Below are positions 43,098-50,805 of a stretch of 64,000 bases of DNA, piece after piece. The stretch comes from QYOJ01 sp043806735. GTDB lineage: Bacteria; Bacteroidota; Bacteroidia; Bacteroidales; FEN-979. The translations under genes were made by a program, and so were the position numbers. The DNA lies in contig JAZDGR010000105.1 of the NCBI GenBank assembly GCA_043806735.1, positions 9,816 to 73,815 on the forward strand, written 5' to 3'. The notes below the pieces were generated by a model. That model made no database searches and had not been told where the DNA came from. It worked only from the letters and a program-made list of their open reading frames with translations. Position 1 is the stretch's first letter; each line of letters begins with the position of its first letter.

Positions 43098-44060
43098 ATG
43101 AAAGGTTCTCCCCGGATTGTTTTTTTTGGAACTCCTGAGTTTGCCGTAGAGTCACTGCAGGCAATTCTTCAGGCGGGATTCGAAGTAGCGGCAGTGGTGA
43201 CCGCTCCCGATAAACCCGCGGGCAGAGGGCTGAAGCTTTCCCCTTCCCCGGTCAAGCTATACGCTCTTTCACGGGATATTTCTGTTCTCCAGCCGGTTCA
43301 TCTGAAGAGCCAGGATTTTATCAAGGATCTGGCAGCGCTGAATGCAGATCTTTTTGTCGTGGTTGCTTTCCGGATTTTACCACGTGAGATCTGGGGGATG
43401 CCATCGCTAGGAACTTTTAATCTGCATGCTTCCCTGTTGCCTCAATACCGGGGAGCTGCCCCCATCAACTGGGCGATCATAAACGGTGAATCAGAGACGG
43501 GCGTCACTACTTTTTTCATCAACGACCAGATTGACACCGGAGAGATCCTCCTGCAGGAGAAAGTCTCTATCGGCAGGGATGAAACAGCAGGCGATTTGCA
43601 TGACCGCTTGATGAATATTGGGGCTGAACTAGTGGTCAGGACGATCAGGCAGATTTCCGGAGGAGGAGCAATGCCTGTCTCACAGGAGATACTGATTGCG
43701 AACGATCTGAATCTCAAACCGGCTCCAAAACTTCAAAAACTGGATTTCCGGATCGAGTGGAATGACGATGTTGCCCATGTTTACAACCGCATCCGGGGAT
43801 TGTCACCTTATCCCGGGGCCTACGCAGAAATTCCCTTAGCCGACGGATCACACCTGAAGATCCGGATTTTGGCTGCCATTCCGGAGCCTTGCCAGGGAAG
43901 CGCTGATCTTTATCCAGGCAAGGTAATCACTGACAGGAAGCGGTTTCTCAAGGTGTTTTCCATGAACGGATTTATCCGGATAGTAACCTTGCAGCCCTCA
44001 GCTGGAAAACCGATGGATATCCGTGATTTTTTAAATGGGCACGGAAAGCTATTGCCCTGA
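43098..44060 (+). CDS. fmt: methionyl-tRNA formyltransferase
   Basis: Formylates initiator Met-tRNA with 10-formyl-THF. 320 aa, normal length. IVFFGTPEFAVESLQAI (residues 6-22), the catalytic NLHASLLPQYRGAAPINWAI (Asn, His and the SLLPxxRGxxP signature, about residues 113-132), GETGVTTFFINDQIDTGEIL, and a C-terminal OB-fold (YNRIRGLSPYPGAYAEI). It ends in a perfect hairpin that includes the stop codon. Confidence 0.96.
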   Translation: MKGSPRIVFFGTPEFAVESLQAILQAGFEVAAVVTAPDKPAGRGLKLSPSPVKLYALSRDISVLQPVHLKSQDFIKDLAALNADLFVVVAFRILPREIWGMPSLGTFNLHASLLPQYRGAAPINWAIINGESETGVTTFFINDQIDTGEILLQEKVSIGRDETAGDLHDRLMNIGAELVVRTIRQISGGGAMPVSQEILIANDLNLKPAPKLQKLDFRIEWNDDVAHVYNRIRGLSPYPGAYAEIPLADGSHLKIRILAAIPEPCQGSADLYPGKVITDRKRFLKVFSMNGFIRIVTLQPSAGKPMDIRDFLNGHGKLLP

Positions 44061-44084
44061 AACCCTTGCTAAATAAGGGTTTCA
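44058..44084 (+). terminator. hairpin at the fmt stop codon
   Basis: 10 bp perfect inverted repeat tgaaaccctt / aagggtttca around a 7-base loop, starting on the TGA of fmt. No T tract follows, so it may stabilise the 3' end rather than terminate. Confidence 0.4.
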
Positions 44085-44148
44085 GACAGGAGTTATTAAC
44101 AAAAATCCCGATTTATTAACATTTATAATGGTTTTGGACGATCGACCA

Positions 44149-44178
44149 TTGACAAAACCTCTAAATAGTGTATATTTG
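44149..44178 (+). promoter_or_regulatory. Bacteroidota-type promoter of the HU gene
   Basis: TTG 44149-44151, 19 bp, then TATATTTG 44171-44178: an exact match to the consensus. It rules out the longer reading frame from 44168 and leaves a leader of about 37 bases before ATG 44222. Confidence 0.75.
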
Positions 44179-44221
44179 TAGGGTTTTAAAAAATGAGTAT
44201 TCACTTAAAAAACGAAACGAA

Positions 44222-44494
44222 ATGAACAAAGCTCAATTAATCGAAGCTATTGCAGCTGAAGCAAAAATGACAAAAGCAGATGCCAAGAGGGCACTGGAAG
44301 CCGTTGTTGGCGCAACCACCAAAGCTTTATCAAAGGGTGAAAGAGTTGCATTAGTTGGTTTTGGTTCTTTCGCAGTTTCCAAAAGAGCTGCTCGGAAAGG
44401 CCGCAATCCACAAAATGGAAAAGAGATCAAGATCGCAGCCAAGAAAGTTGTGAAATTCAAAGCTGGCGCTGAATTAGCGAAGAAAGTCAAGTAA
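44222..44494 (+). CDS. HU-family DNA-binding protein
   Basis: 90 aa histone-like protein from ATG 44222 (the open frame from 44168 overlaps the promoter). MNKAQLIEAIAAEAKMTKAD AKRALEAVV is the dimerising helix pair, RVALVGFGSFAVSKRAARKG RNPQNGKEI the beta arms with the intercalating proline, and the end is AGAELAKKVK. It has a strong promoter and an ideal terminator. HU bends and compacts DNA. Confidence 0.97.
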   Translation: MNKAQLIEAIAAEAKMTKADAKRALEAVVGATTKALSKGERVALVGFGSFAVSKRAARKGRNPQNGKEIKIAAKKVVKFKAGAELAKKVK

Positions 44495-44515
44495 GGAAAC
44501 CTGATCTTGATGAAC

Positions 44516-44549
44516 AAAGGGCGACCCATGCGGTCGCCCTTTTATTTTT
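44516..44549 (+). terminator. intrinsic terminator of the HU gene
   Basis: aaagggcgacc / ggtcgcccttt stem (11 bp) with a 5-base loop, followed by ttttattttttc. The core gggcgacc...ggtcgccc resembles the rnpB palindromes. The convergent mpg gene ends inside the T tract. Confidence 0.85.
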
Positions 44550-45138
44550 TCAGAAACCGGTACGGCAGGAGGGCATCTTTTCCTGCATAATTTACCCCTA
44601 TCCTTGTTGAAACGAGGATCTCATGAGGGAGAATTTGTTTGCCTGGTTCTTCAATCCAGATGGCTGGTTCCGTTTTGTTTCCAGGTTTTCTGGTCAGATC
44701 CAGCCCCGTATGAGAGAAATGGATCCCGAGGGCTTTTGAAACTTTCCCGGGGCCATCCATAATTGTATTCTGCGTCCCTGTTTTTCCCAAACGTTTTTGC
44801 ATCAAACCGAACCCATCCTCGGGTTGGATCCCCCTGATAAGGATTGCATGAGGAATATTGGCCTGGTTGGTCACTACATTGAAAAGGGAATGAACTCCGT
44901 AACAGAGATAGATGTATGCAGTGCCACCAATCCGGTACATGACTTCTGTTCTGGCTGTTCTTCGGCCTCCGAATGCGTGGGAAGCCCTGTCTGTTACTCC
45001 CGTATAAGCTTCGGTTTCTGTGATGAATCCGGAAGTCAGGTTCCCATCGAAACGGGTCACGAGTAATTTTCCGAGAAGATCTCTGGCGATTTCCACGACG
45101 TCGGGACGAAGATAGAAGGAGCGGGGAAGCATGTTCAA
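44542..45138 (-). CDS. DNA-3-methyladenine glycosylase (MPG/AAG type)
   Basis: 198 aa base-excision enzyme that removes alkylated purines. PRSFYLRPDVVEIARDLLGK at the start, ITETEAYTGVTDRASHAFGG R (catalytic Glu), GGTAYIYLCYGVHSLFNVVT, and GPGKVSKALGIHF. ATG 45138 overlaps the methyltransferase stop by 4 bp; the alternative ATG 45132 also fits. Convergent with HU. Confidence 0.95.
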   Translation of the reverse strand: MNMLPRSFYLRPDVVEIARDLLGKLLVTRFDGNLTSGFITETEAYTGVTDRASHAFGGRRTARTEVMYRIGGTAYIYLCYGVHSLFNVVTNQANIPHAILIRGIQPEDGFGLMQKRLGKTGTQNTIMDGPGKVSKALGIHFSHTGLDLTRKPGNKTEPAIWIEEPGKQILPHEILVSTRIGVNYAGKDALLPYRFLKK

Positions 45139-45941
45139 TTACGAATGTTTTTTCTACAGTCAAAACTGACATATGGGATGCTCATAGTGAGTTCGCCTTT
45201 TTTCAGTGCTTCTTCATTGAGTTTGTTCTCCAACGCCGCAAAAACATCCTGAACCAGATTACCGGGAACAATTTCTTTCCATGAGCCCAGGAAGTAGTTC
45301 CGGATCAAATAGTGCCGGAAGAAGGCGGTTCCACTTGTAAACCGGTATTTAAAGCCGTCGATCTGGATAGTCCGGATCGTGAATCCGTTATGCTGAATCA
45401 GTTCCTTCATGTACTCGACCGGTTTCCGTTTGGCAGAGATATGGTTATGCATCCTCGTAATCTCCTCAGGTAACTCAAATTCCTGAAGTGTTTCCGCGAA
45501 ACGATCGTAAAACTCGATCATTGTGTGGGGCAAGTTCATAGTGATCACCATTTGCGATCCGGGCTTCCCGACCCGGAAGCATTCACGGAAAGATCGCTGC
45601 TGGTCTTCTACATTGTTCAACCCGTTGTTTGAAATGATCAAGTCAAACCAATCGTTTTCAAAAGGCAGATTTTCAGCAGCGCCCTGTATAATCTCCGCAT
45701 TCCGGATCACTTTCAGGCGGATCTTTTCCCGGATCATTGAAATTGAATCTTCCGAAGGGTCAATGCCCGTGACCTTTCCCGGAGATCCAAGCCGCTCCGC
45801 GACTTCGAGCATGGGGAATCCGCTGCCACTCCCTATATCCAGGACCTGCATTCCCGGCTTAAGACGGATCGTATCAAGCAGCATCAGACCGAACGGAGCC
45901 GACCAGAGGGGAAGTTCGTCGTAGGTAAAATTACTGGCCAT
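45135..45941 (-). CDS. class I SAM-dependent methyltransferase, substrate unknown
   Basis: 268 aa. GMQVLDIGSGSGFPMLEVAE (SAM motif I, about residues 30-50), VTGIDPSEDSISM, FDLIISNNGLNNVED (motif IV), and a C-terminal half with EYMKELIQHNGFTIRTIQID. It resembles the UbiE/Erg6-like family. Coupled to mpg by a 4 bp overlap. The actual substrate cannot be read. Confidence 0.88.
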   Translation of the reverse strand: MASNFTYDELPLWSAPFGLMLLDTIRLKPGMQVLDIGSGSGFPMLEVAERLGSPGKVTGIDPSEDSISMIREKIRLKVIRNAEIIQGAAENLPFENDWFDLIISNNGLNNVEDQQRSFRECFRVGKPGSQMVITMNLPHTMIEFYDRFAETLQEFELPEEITRMHNHISAKRKPVEYMKELIQHNGFTIRTIQIDGFKYRFTSGTAFFRHYLIRNYFLGSWKEIVPGNLVQDVFAALENKLNEEALKKGELTMSIPYVSFDCRKNIRN

Positions 45942-46055
45942 ACTTTCTTGTTATCGGACATACTGCCACACAGATCCCACAGATCCGGATATCCATATGG
46001 AACTGAACCCCGAAGATTTTACACTGGTGCTGGCATTTGTGGGCATCAAAGGAGG

Positions 46056-47957
46056 TTACTTCCATTTATATAAATATTCTTTGTGGGGCAAAATCTTTCC
46101 GTTATCCAACAGCCACCGAATCGCCAGGAGGACTTTGTCTTCGTGGACAGGGGACGCTGCATTAACTATCTCTTCGATTGTGGCGGGCTGGTGTTTCAGA
46201 AACGGTTTGATCCGGGAAATGATCTCGTCGAATTCCTGCTCGTTCAGGCCGAGTTTGTTGCGTTCGAGACACACGTCGCATTTGCCGCATCGCTGGGACC
46301 TGGTTTCGCCGAAATAGGCAAGCAGGGCCTGGCTCCGGCATCTGTGGGTTGAGGCTGCGTACCCGATCAAATCGTCAAGCCGCCGGGTGGCTTCAAGTAG
46401 CCTGAGCCGGTAATTCTCCGGTGAAATATAGAGGTCCCTCATAGCGATCCGTTCCTGAAGGAATACGATAGCCGGTTTGGTGGTTTGGGGAATGTAATCA
46501 AGGATACCCTGTTTATCCAGGTATTTAAGGTTTTTGATAACCTGATCGGTGGTCAGCTCCAAACGACGGGCCAGTTCGGCTTCATGGATAATCACAAAAT
46601 CGGTAAAGAGGCCCGGGTAGGAGCGAAGGAGTGTTTTCAGAAAATGGTCATAGGTTTCGTTGGCGACCTGGAACCGGTACAACGCTTCTTTCCGGGCTTT
46701 GATAAAGATCCGGGACGGGTTGTTCAACCCCTCATTCAGTGCAACATATCCTTCCTTTTCCAGGAACTTCAATGCGCTAAATACAATTACTGTCTGGAAT
46801 TTAAACTGTTCACAAAAGCGGGTGATGTCAAATTCAAAGGATTCGTAACACCCGTTGCCGACCGGCAACTGGAAATAGTTGCCCAGCGCCTGGTAGATCT
46901 GTCTAATGGCATCCAGTTCAGGGTAGGCGGTTTTCAGGTTGTGTTTGGCATCGAGCACATCTGCCTCTTCATATAGCAGGATTGCGTAAGAACGTTTCTG
47001 ATCGCGGCCACCGCGGCCCGCTTCCTGGAAGTAGGCTTCGATGCAATCGGGGAAATCAAGGTGTACCACGAACCTGACATTGGGTTTATCAATTCCCATT
47101 CCGAACGCATTGGTGGCAACGATCACCCGTTTCTCTTCTTTCATCCATGCCAGTTGCCGTTTGTCCCGGGTTTTCGGATCCAGTCCGGCATGGTAGTAGT
47201 CGGCAGAGATGTTGTTTTTTACCAGGAAAGAGGAAATTTCTTTAGTTTCCCTGCGGTTCCGCACATAAATGATTCCGGGGCCGTTGACTTTCCGGATAAT
47301 CCGCAGAAGGCGGTTGAGCTTATCTTCCTCTTTGATGACAAAATAGATTAAATTTTTCCGCTCGAAACTTTGCTGGAACAGGTTTTCTTTCCGGAAGTGC
47401 AGTTTTTGCTGGATATCTTTCACCACGTTCGGGGTAGCGGTGGCGGTCAGTGCCAGCACAGGTATGCCGGGGATCAACGGCCGGATATCGGCAATGTTAA
47501 GGTAAGGCGGACGAAAATCGTATCCCCATTGGGAGATGCAATGAGCTTCGTCGACAGCCAGCAGGTTCACCTTCATTTTTCCAATTGTATCGCGCATGAA
47601 GATGGTTTCCAGCCGTTCGGGAGAGATATAGAGAAGTTTTGTGTTTCCGAATTTGGCGTTGGAGATCACCAGGTCAATTTCATCGCGGTGCATCCCGGAA
47701 TGGAGGGCTGCGGCAGCAATGCCCCGCTTCTTCAAGTTGTCGACCTGGTCTTTCATCAGAGCGATGAGCGGCGAGATCACAAGGCAAAGGCCGTCCCTGG
47801 CGAGGGCCGGGATCTGGTAGCAGATCGATTTCCCGCCTCCCGTAGGGAGCAGCGCCAGGGTGTCATTTCCGTTGAGAACAGATTCGATGATCTCTTCCTG
47901 TAATGGACGGAAAGAGGCGTAACCCCAGTATTTCAACAGTATTTGCCGGAGTTCCAC
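46056..47957 (-). CDS. recQ: ATP-dependent DNA helicase RecQ
   Basis: 633 aa 3'-5' helicase for recombination and repair. Walker A LLPTGGGKSICYQIPA (about residues 35-50), VDEAHCISQWGYDFRPPY (DEAH plus aromatic loop), VATNAFGMGIDKPNVRF and QEAGRGGRDQ in the second RecA lobe. A RecQ-Ct/winged-helix part follows, then Zn-type cysteines in RCGKCDVCLE near 570. A clear HRDC domain is not seen; the end is instead a short helical domain (EIISRIKPFLKHQPATIEEI). It begins 8 bp after citF, an odd partner for a repair gene. Confidence 0.95.
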   Translation of the reverse strand: MELRQILLKYWGYASFRPLQEEIIESVLNGNDTLALLPTGGGKSICYQIPALARDGLCLVISPLIALMKDQVDNLKKRGIAAAALHSGMHRDEIDLVISNAKFGNTKLLYISPERLETIFMRDTIGKMKVNLLAVDEAHCISQWGYDFRPPYLNIADIRPLIPGIPVLALTATATPNVVKDIQQKLHFRKENLFQQSFERKNLIYFVIKEEDKLNRLLRIIRKVNGPGIIYVRNRRETKEISSFLVKNNISADYYHAGLDPKTRDKRQLAWMKEEKRVIVATNAFGMGIDKPNVRFVVHLDFPDCIEAYFQEAGRGGRDQKRSYAILLYEEADVLDAKHNLKTAYPELDAIRQIYQALGNYFQLPVGNGCYESFEFDITRFCEQFKFQTVIVFSALKFLEKEGYVALNEGLNNPSRIFIKARKEALYRFQVANETYDHFLKTLLRSYPGLFTDFVIIHEAELARRLELTTDQVIKNLKYLDKQGILDYIPQTTKPAIVFLQERIAMRDLYISPENYRLRLLEATRRLDDLIGYAASTHRCRSQALLAYFGETRSQRCGKCDVCLERNKLGLNEQEFDEIISRIKPFLKHQPATIEEIVNAASPVHEDKVLLAIRWLLDNGKILPHKEYLYKWK

Positions 47958-47965
47958 AAGAGTCG

Positions 47966-49528
47966 TTATTCAGCGATTTTGTAAACCGAATCGAGTACGG
48001 TCCCGTCCACCCATTTGATCACGGCGACGATCTCGTCGGTACATTGGGGTTTTGCAGGTTTCCCGCAAATGCGTTCGGCTTCTTCTTTCAGTTCCTGAAT
48101 GGTCCTGATCGGAAGAGAGGTTTTTTCCATCTTTTCAATCAGGTCGGTCCGAAGCGGATTGATGGCGATCCCCCGTTCCGTGACAATCACATCGATCAAT
48201 TCACCCGGACCACACAGGGTGGTCACTTCATCCCGGATAACGGGGATTCTGTCGCGGAAAAGCGGGACCGGCAAAATGACTGTCTTACCAAAGAGGGTAT
48301 TCATCCATCCGCCGATGCCGTGAAGCAGTAATCCGTCAGAGTGGGTGACCACGTTGGCGTTGAAATTTACATCCACTTCGGTAGCGCCAAGGATCACCAC
48401 ATCCACCATCGAAGAGAAATTTCCTTTTCCGTGGTAGTTGTAACTTGTAAATGGACTAGTGTTCACATGGTTTGGATTGTCCCGCATCGATCTTACCCCG
48501 TCAAGGTCGAAGGTCTGCCCGTCGAGGATGTATTCGGTGAGGCCTTCTTCGAGCATTTTAACCAGGTATTTGTTGCTTCCTCCTCGTGCAAAGCGGGCTT
48601 TCCATCCACGTTCCCGGAGGATATCGGCAAAATAGATCCCAATGGAGAGGGCGGTTCCCCCGGCCCCTGCCTGGAATGAAAATCCGTCGTGGATCAGTCC
48701 GGCTTCATCGCAGAACTGCGCGCTCCACTCAGCCAGGAGAAGCCTGTCGGAACTCTTTGTAACTTCGGTGGTGCCGGAAACGATCTTTTCGGGGATCCCG
48801 ATTTTATCCACCACCACTACATAATCGACGTAATTTCCATGGATCTGCCAGGGGATGCATGGAAATGGGATGAGATTGTCGGTAACAACGATCACTTTGT
48901 CAGCATACTGCGAGTCAGCCAGTGCGAAACCCAACAGTCCGCAAGCGGCAGGACCGTTGACCCCGTTGGCATTGCCGAAGGGGTCGGCTGTAGGGGCCGC
49001 AATGACCGCGATATCGATATGAACTTCCCCATCCTGGATAGCCTGGTAACGACCTCCATGGGAACGAAGTATGCCGAGACCTTTCATTTTCCCTTGGGAA
49101 GTAAATTTTCCCAGGGCGCCGTTCATGCTTCCTTCAATGTGGTCTATTGTTCCATCTTCAAGGTATTTGATCAACGGTTCATGGCAGGGGAAGGAGGCTG
49201 ACGGGAACCACATCAGGTTTTTCACACCGATCTTCTTGGCTGCGTCAAAAACGGGCACGGCAACCAGATCTCCGTTGCGGAAATGGTGGTGGGTTGAGAG
49301 GGTCATCCCGTCCCGGATGCCGCATTTGATCAGGGCTTCTTTCAGGGAAGCAACGACTTTGTTCCCGTCGGGGGGATAGTCGGAGCAACTTACCAAAGGC
49401 GGGGCTGCTTTGGTACCCGACGGTTTGTGCTTTCCGATCCCCATATAGGGCACAGCAAGTTTCCCGTTGATCACGGTTGGAACGATGCGGCCGGCCGCGT
49501 TGGTTACAAGTTTATCATATTTGCTCAT
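47966..49528 (-). CDS. citF: citrate lyase alpha subunit (citrate CoA-transferase)
   Basis: 520 aa. Transfers citrate onto the acyl-carrier thiol of citrate lyase. CoA-transferase family I: MSKYDKLVTNAAGRIVPTVI, YMGIGKHKPSGTKAAPP, GAGGTALSIGIYFADIL, and IVTERGIAINPLRTDL near the end, as in CitF. It overlaps the citDE fusion gene by 14 bp. CitC/CitX/CitG and a citrate carrier are not in the window. Confidence 0.95.
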   Translation of the reverse strand: MSKYDKLVTNAAGRIVPTVINGKLAVPYMGIGKHKPSGTKAAPPLVSCSDYPPDGNKVVASLKEALIKCGIRDGMTLSTHHHFRNGDLVAVPVFDAAKKIGVKNLMWFPSASFPCHEPLIKYLEDGTIDHIEGSMNGALGKFTSQGKMKGLGILRSHGGRYQAIQDGEVHIDIAVIAAPTADPFGNANGVNGPAACGLLGFALADSQYADKVIVVTDNLIPFPCIPWQIHGNYVDYVVVVDKIGIPEKIVSGTTEVTKSSDRLLLAEWSAQFCDEAGLIHDGFSFQAGAGGTALSIGIYFADILRERGWKARFARGGSNKYLVKMLEEGLTEYILDGQTFDLDGVRSMRDNPNHVNTSPFTSYNYHGKGNFSSMVDVVILGATEVDVNFNANVVTHSDGLLLHGIGGWMNTLFGKTVILPVPLFRDRIPVIRDEVTTLCGPGELIDVIVTERGIAINPLRTDLIEKMEKTSLPIRTIQELKEEAERICGKPAKPQCTDEIVAVIKWVDGTVLDSVYKIAE

Positions 49529-50735
49529 GGTTTGCTCTCCAGTTTTCGTCCAGTTTGCTCATATTTACTGCCAGTTTGATCGTGTTCAGCGCGCGCTTGA
49601 CAACGGGGAGATCAATCATTTTGCTACCCAGCGCAACTACTCCCAGCCCTTTCGCTTCCGCTTCATCAAAAGCCAGCACGATCTTTTTTGCTTTCTCAAT
49701 CTCTTCCGGGGAAGGGGTAAATGTTTCGTGGATTACCCGGATCTGGCGGGGATGAATACAGCCCATACCGTCAAATCCAAGCGCCTTGGACCGAAGAACG
49801 TTTTCCCGGAGTCCTTCCATATCGGCTATGTCGGAAAAGACCGAGTCAATCGGCTGGATGCCGGCAGCCCGGGCAGCATTTACCACCATGCTGCGAGCAA
49901 AGAAACTTTCAGTCCCTTCGGAGGTCCGCCTGGTCCCAAGGTCGGCCGTATAATCCTCCAGTCCGATCGCAATAGCTACCACATGTTCGGATGAGCTTGC
50001 GATCGGATAAGCATTCAGGACTCCTTTCGCACTTTCGATGATGGACATGATCCAGACCGGATGAGGTATCTTGTGCTTCTTCCTGAGCTCCTGGATCCGA
50101 AGGTTGATGGAGAGGACCTCGTCTGCTTCCTCGCATTTCGGGAGGAGTATCAGATTGACAGTGTGTGGGATCACGAAATCCAGGTCGGCAAGGCCGCGTT
50201 CTCCCTGGTTTATCCGTACCATACGTTCGGCGCCATAGAAATCAACTCCGCGCAAGGCATTTCTGACCAGGAAGCGAGCTTCGTCCTTTTTATCCGGAGC
50301 CACGGCATCTTCCAAATCGAGAATCACGCCATCGGGATGATGAATGCCGGCATTGATCATAAGTGCAGGGGTGTTGCCCGGGAGGTAGAGCCGCGAAAAC
50401 CGGTTCCGGTTTCTGGGGGTACCTGCCTGATTCGGGGGTAGAACAGGGAGCAAATACTCTTTTTGCGACCGGATCCGTTTTTTTATAGCAGCTTCCAATC
50501 GCGCTGCAATGACAAACGGAAGCGCTCCAGAGTCCACAATCTGTACTTTTGCGTGTTTTATGTCAAAAAAATCCAGTATTTCGTGGATCTGTCTCCGAAT
50601 ATCCTCCCCGTACATTACATCCACTTTGGAAGCAAGTTCAAGCTGTATTCCTCCCGTATCGGCAAGTTCAAGGGTTATCTGGCAGTCGGAACGAACTCCT
50701 TTGCCTTTGTTCCCAGTGATAGCAATTTCCCCCAT
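49515..50735 (-). CDS. citrate lyase acyl-carrier (CitD) - beta subunit (CitE) fusion
   Basis: 406 aa from ATG 50735, chosen because it starts MGEIAITGNKGKG like free CitD and lies behind a -7 box; ATG 50789 gives 424 aa. Residues 1-90 are CitD (RSDCQITLEL around the prosthetic Ser, IQLELASKVDVMYGEDIRRQ). The rest is the HpcH/HpaI-type lyase CitE: RFSRLYLPGNTPALMINAGI, VILDLEDAVAPDKKDEAR, IIESAKGVLNAYPIASSSEH, GMGCIHPRQIRVIHE. In separate CitD the modified Ser is in an SSD motif; here the motif reads RSD. CitE makes oxaloacetate and acetyl-ACP. Operon with citF. Confidence 0.9.
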   Translation of the reverse strand: MGEIAITGNKGKGVRSDCQITLELADTGGIQLELASKVDVMYGEDIRRQIHEILDFFDIKHAKVQIVDSGALPFVIAARLEAAIKKRIRSQKEYLLPVLPPNQAGTPRNRNRFSRLYLPGNTPALMINAGIHHPDGVILDLEDAVAPDKKDEARFLVRNALRGVDFYGAERMVRINQGERGLADLDFVIPHTVNLILLPKCEEADEVLSINLRIQELRKKHKIPHPVWIMSIIESAKGVLNAYPIASSSEHVVAIAIGLEDYTADLGTRRTSEGTESFFARSMVVNAARAAGIQPIDSVFSDIADMEGLRENVLRSKALGFDGMGCIHPRQIRVIHETFTPSPEEIEKAKKIVLAFDEAEAKGLGVVALGSKMIDLPVVKRALNTIKLAVNMSKLDENWRANHEQI

Positions 50736-50767
50736 GGATTGAAGATTATTGTTTATTAATTCACTGT

Positions 50768-50775
50768 CAAAATTA
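50768..50775 (-). promoter_or_regulatory. -7 box of the citDE-citF-recQ operon
   Basis: CAAAATTA on plus is TAATTTTG on minus, 32 bp before ATG 50735. A TTG lies 16 bp further upstream, closer than usual. It overlaps the divergent LTA-synthase promoter region. Confidence 0.4.
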
Positions 50776-50776
50776 C

Positions 50777-50784
50777 TAATTTTG
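50777..50784 (+). promoter_or_regulatory. -7 box of the LTA-synthase-like gene
   Basis: TAATTTTG, 21 bp before ATG 50806, which also has the Shine-Dalgarno aaaggag 5 bp upstream. No TTG at 19-20 bp. Confidence 0.4.
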
Positions 50785-50805
50785 TCCATAGCAATAAAGG
50801 AGAGT

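Noticed and set aside
44168..44221. Longer HU reading frame from 44168
   Set aside because: It overlaps the -7 box of a consensus promoter; ATG 44222 begins the conserved HU sequence.
45960..46000. Short acagatcc-type repeat between the methyltransferase and recQ
   Set aside because: Only two imperfect 9-base units; too little to call an array.
47370..47903. 177 aa open frame antisense to recQ
   Set aside because: Shadow frame in a GC-richer conserved gene; no independent support.
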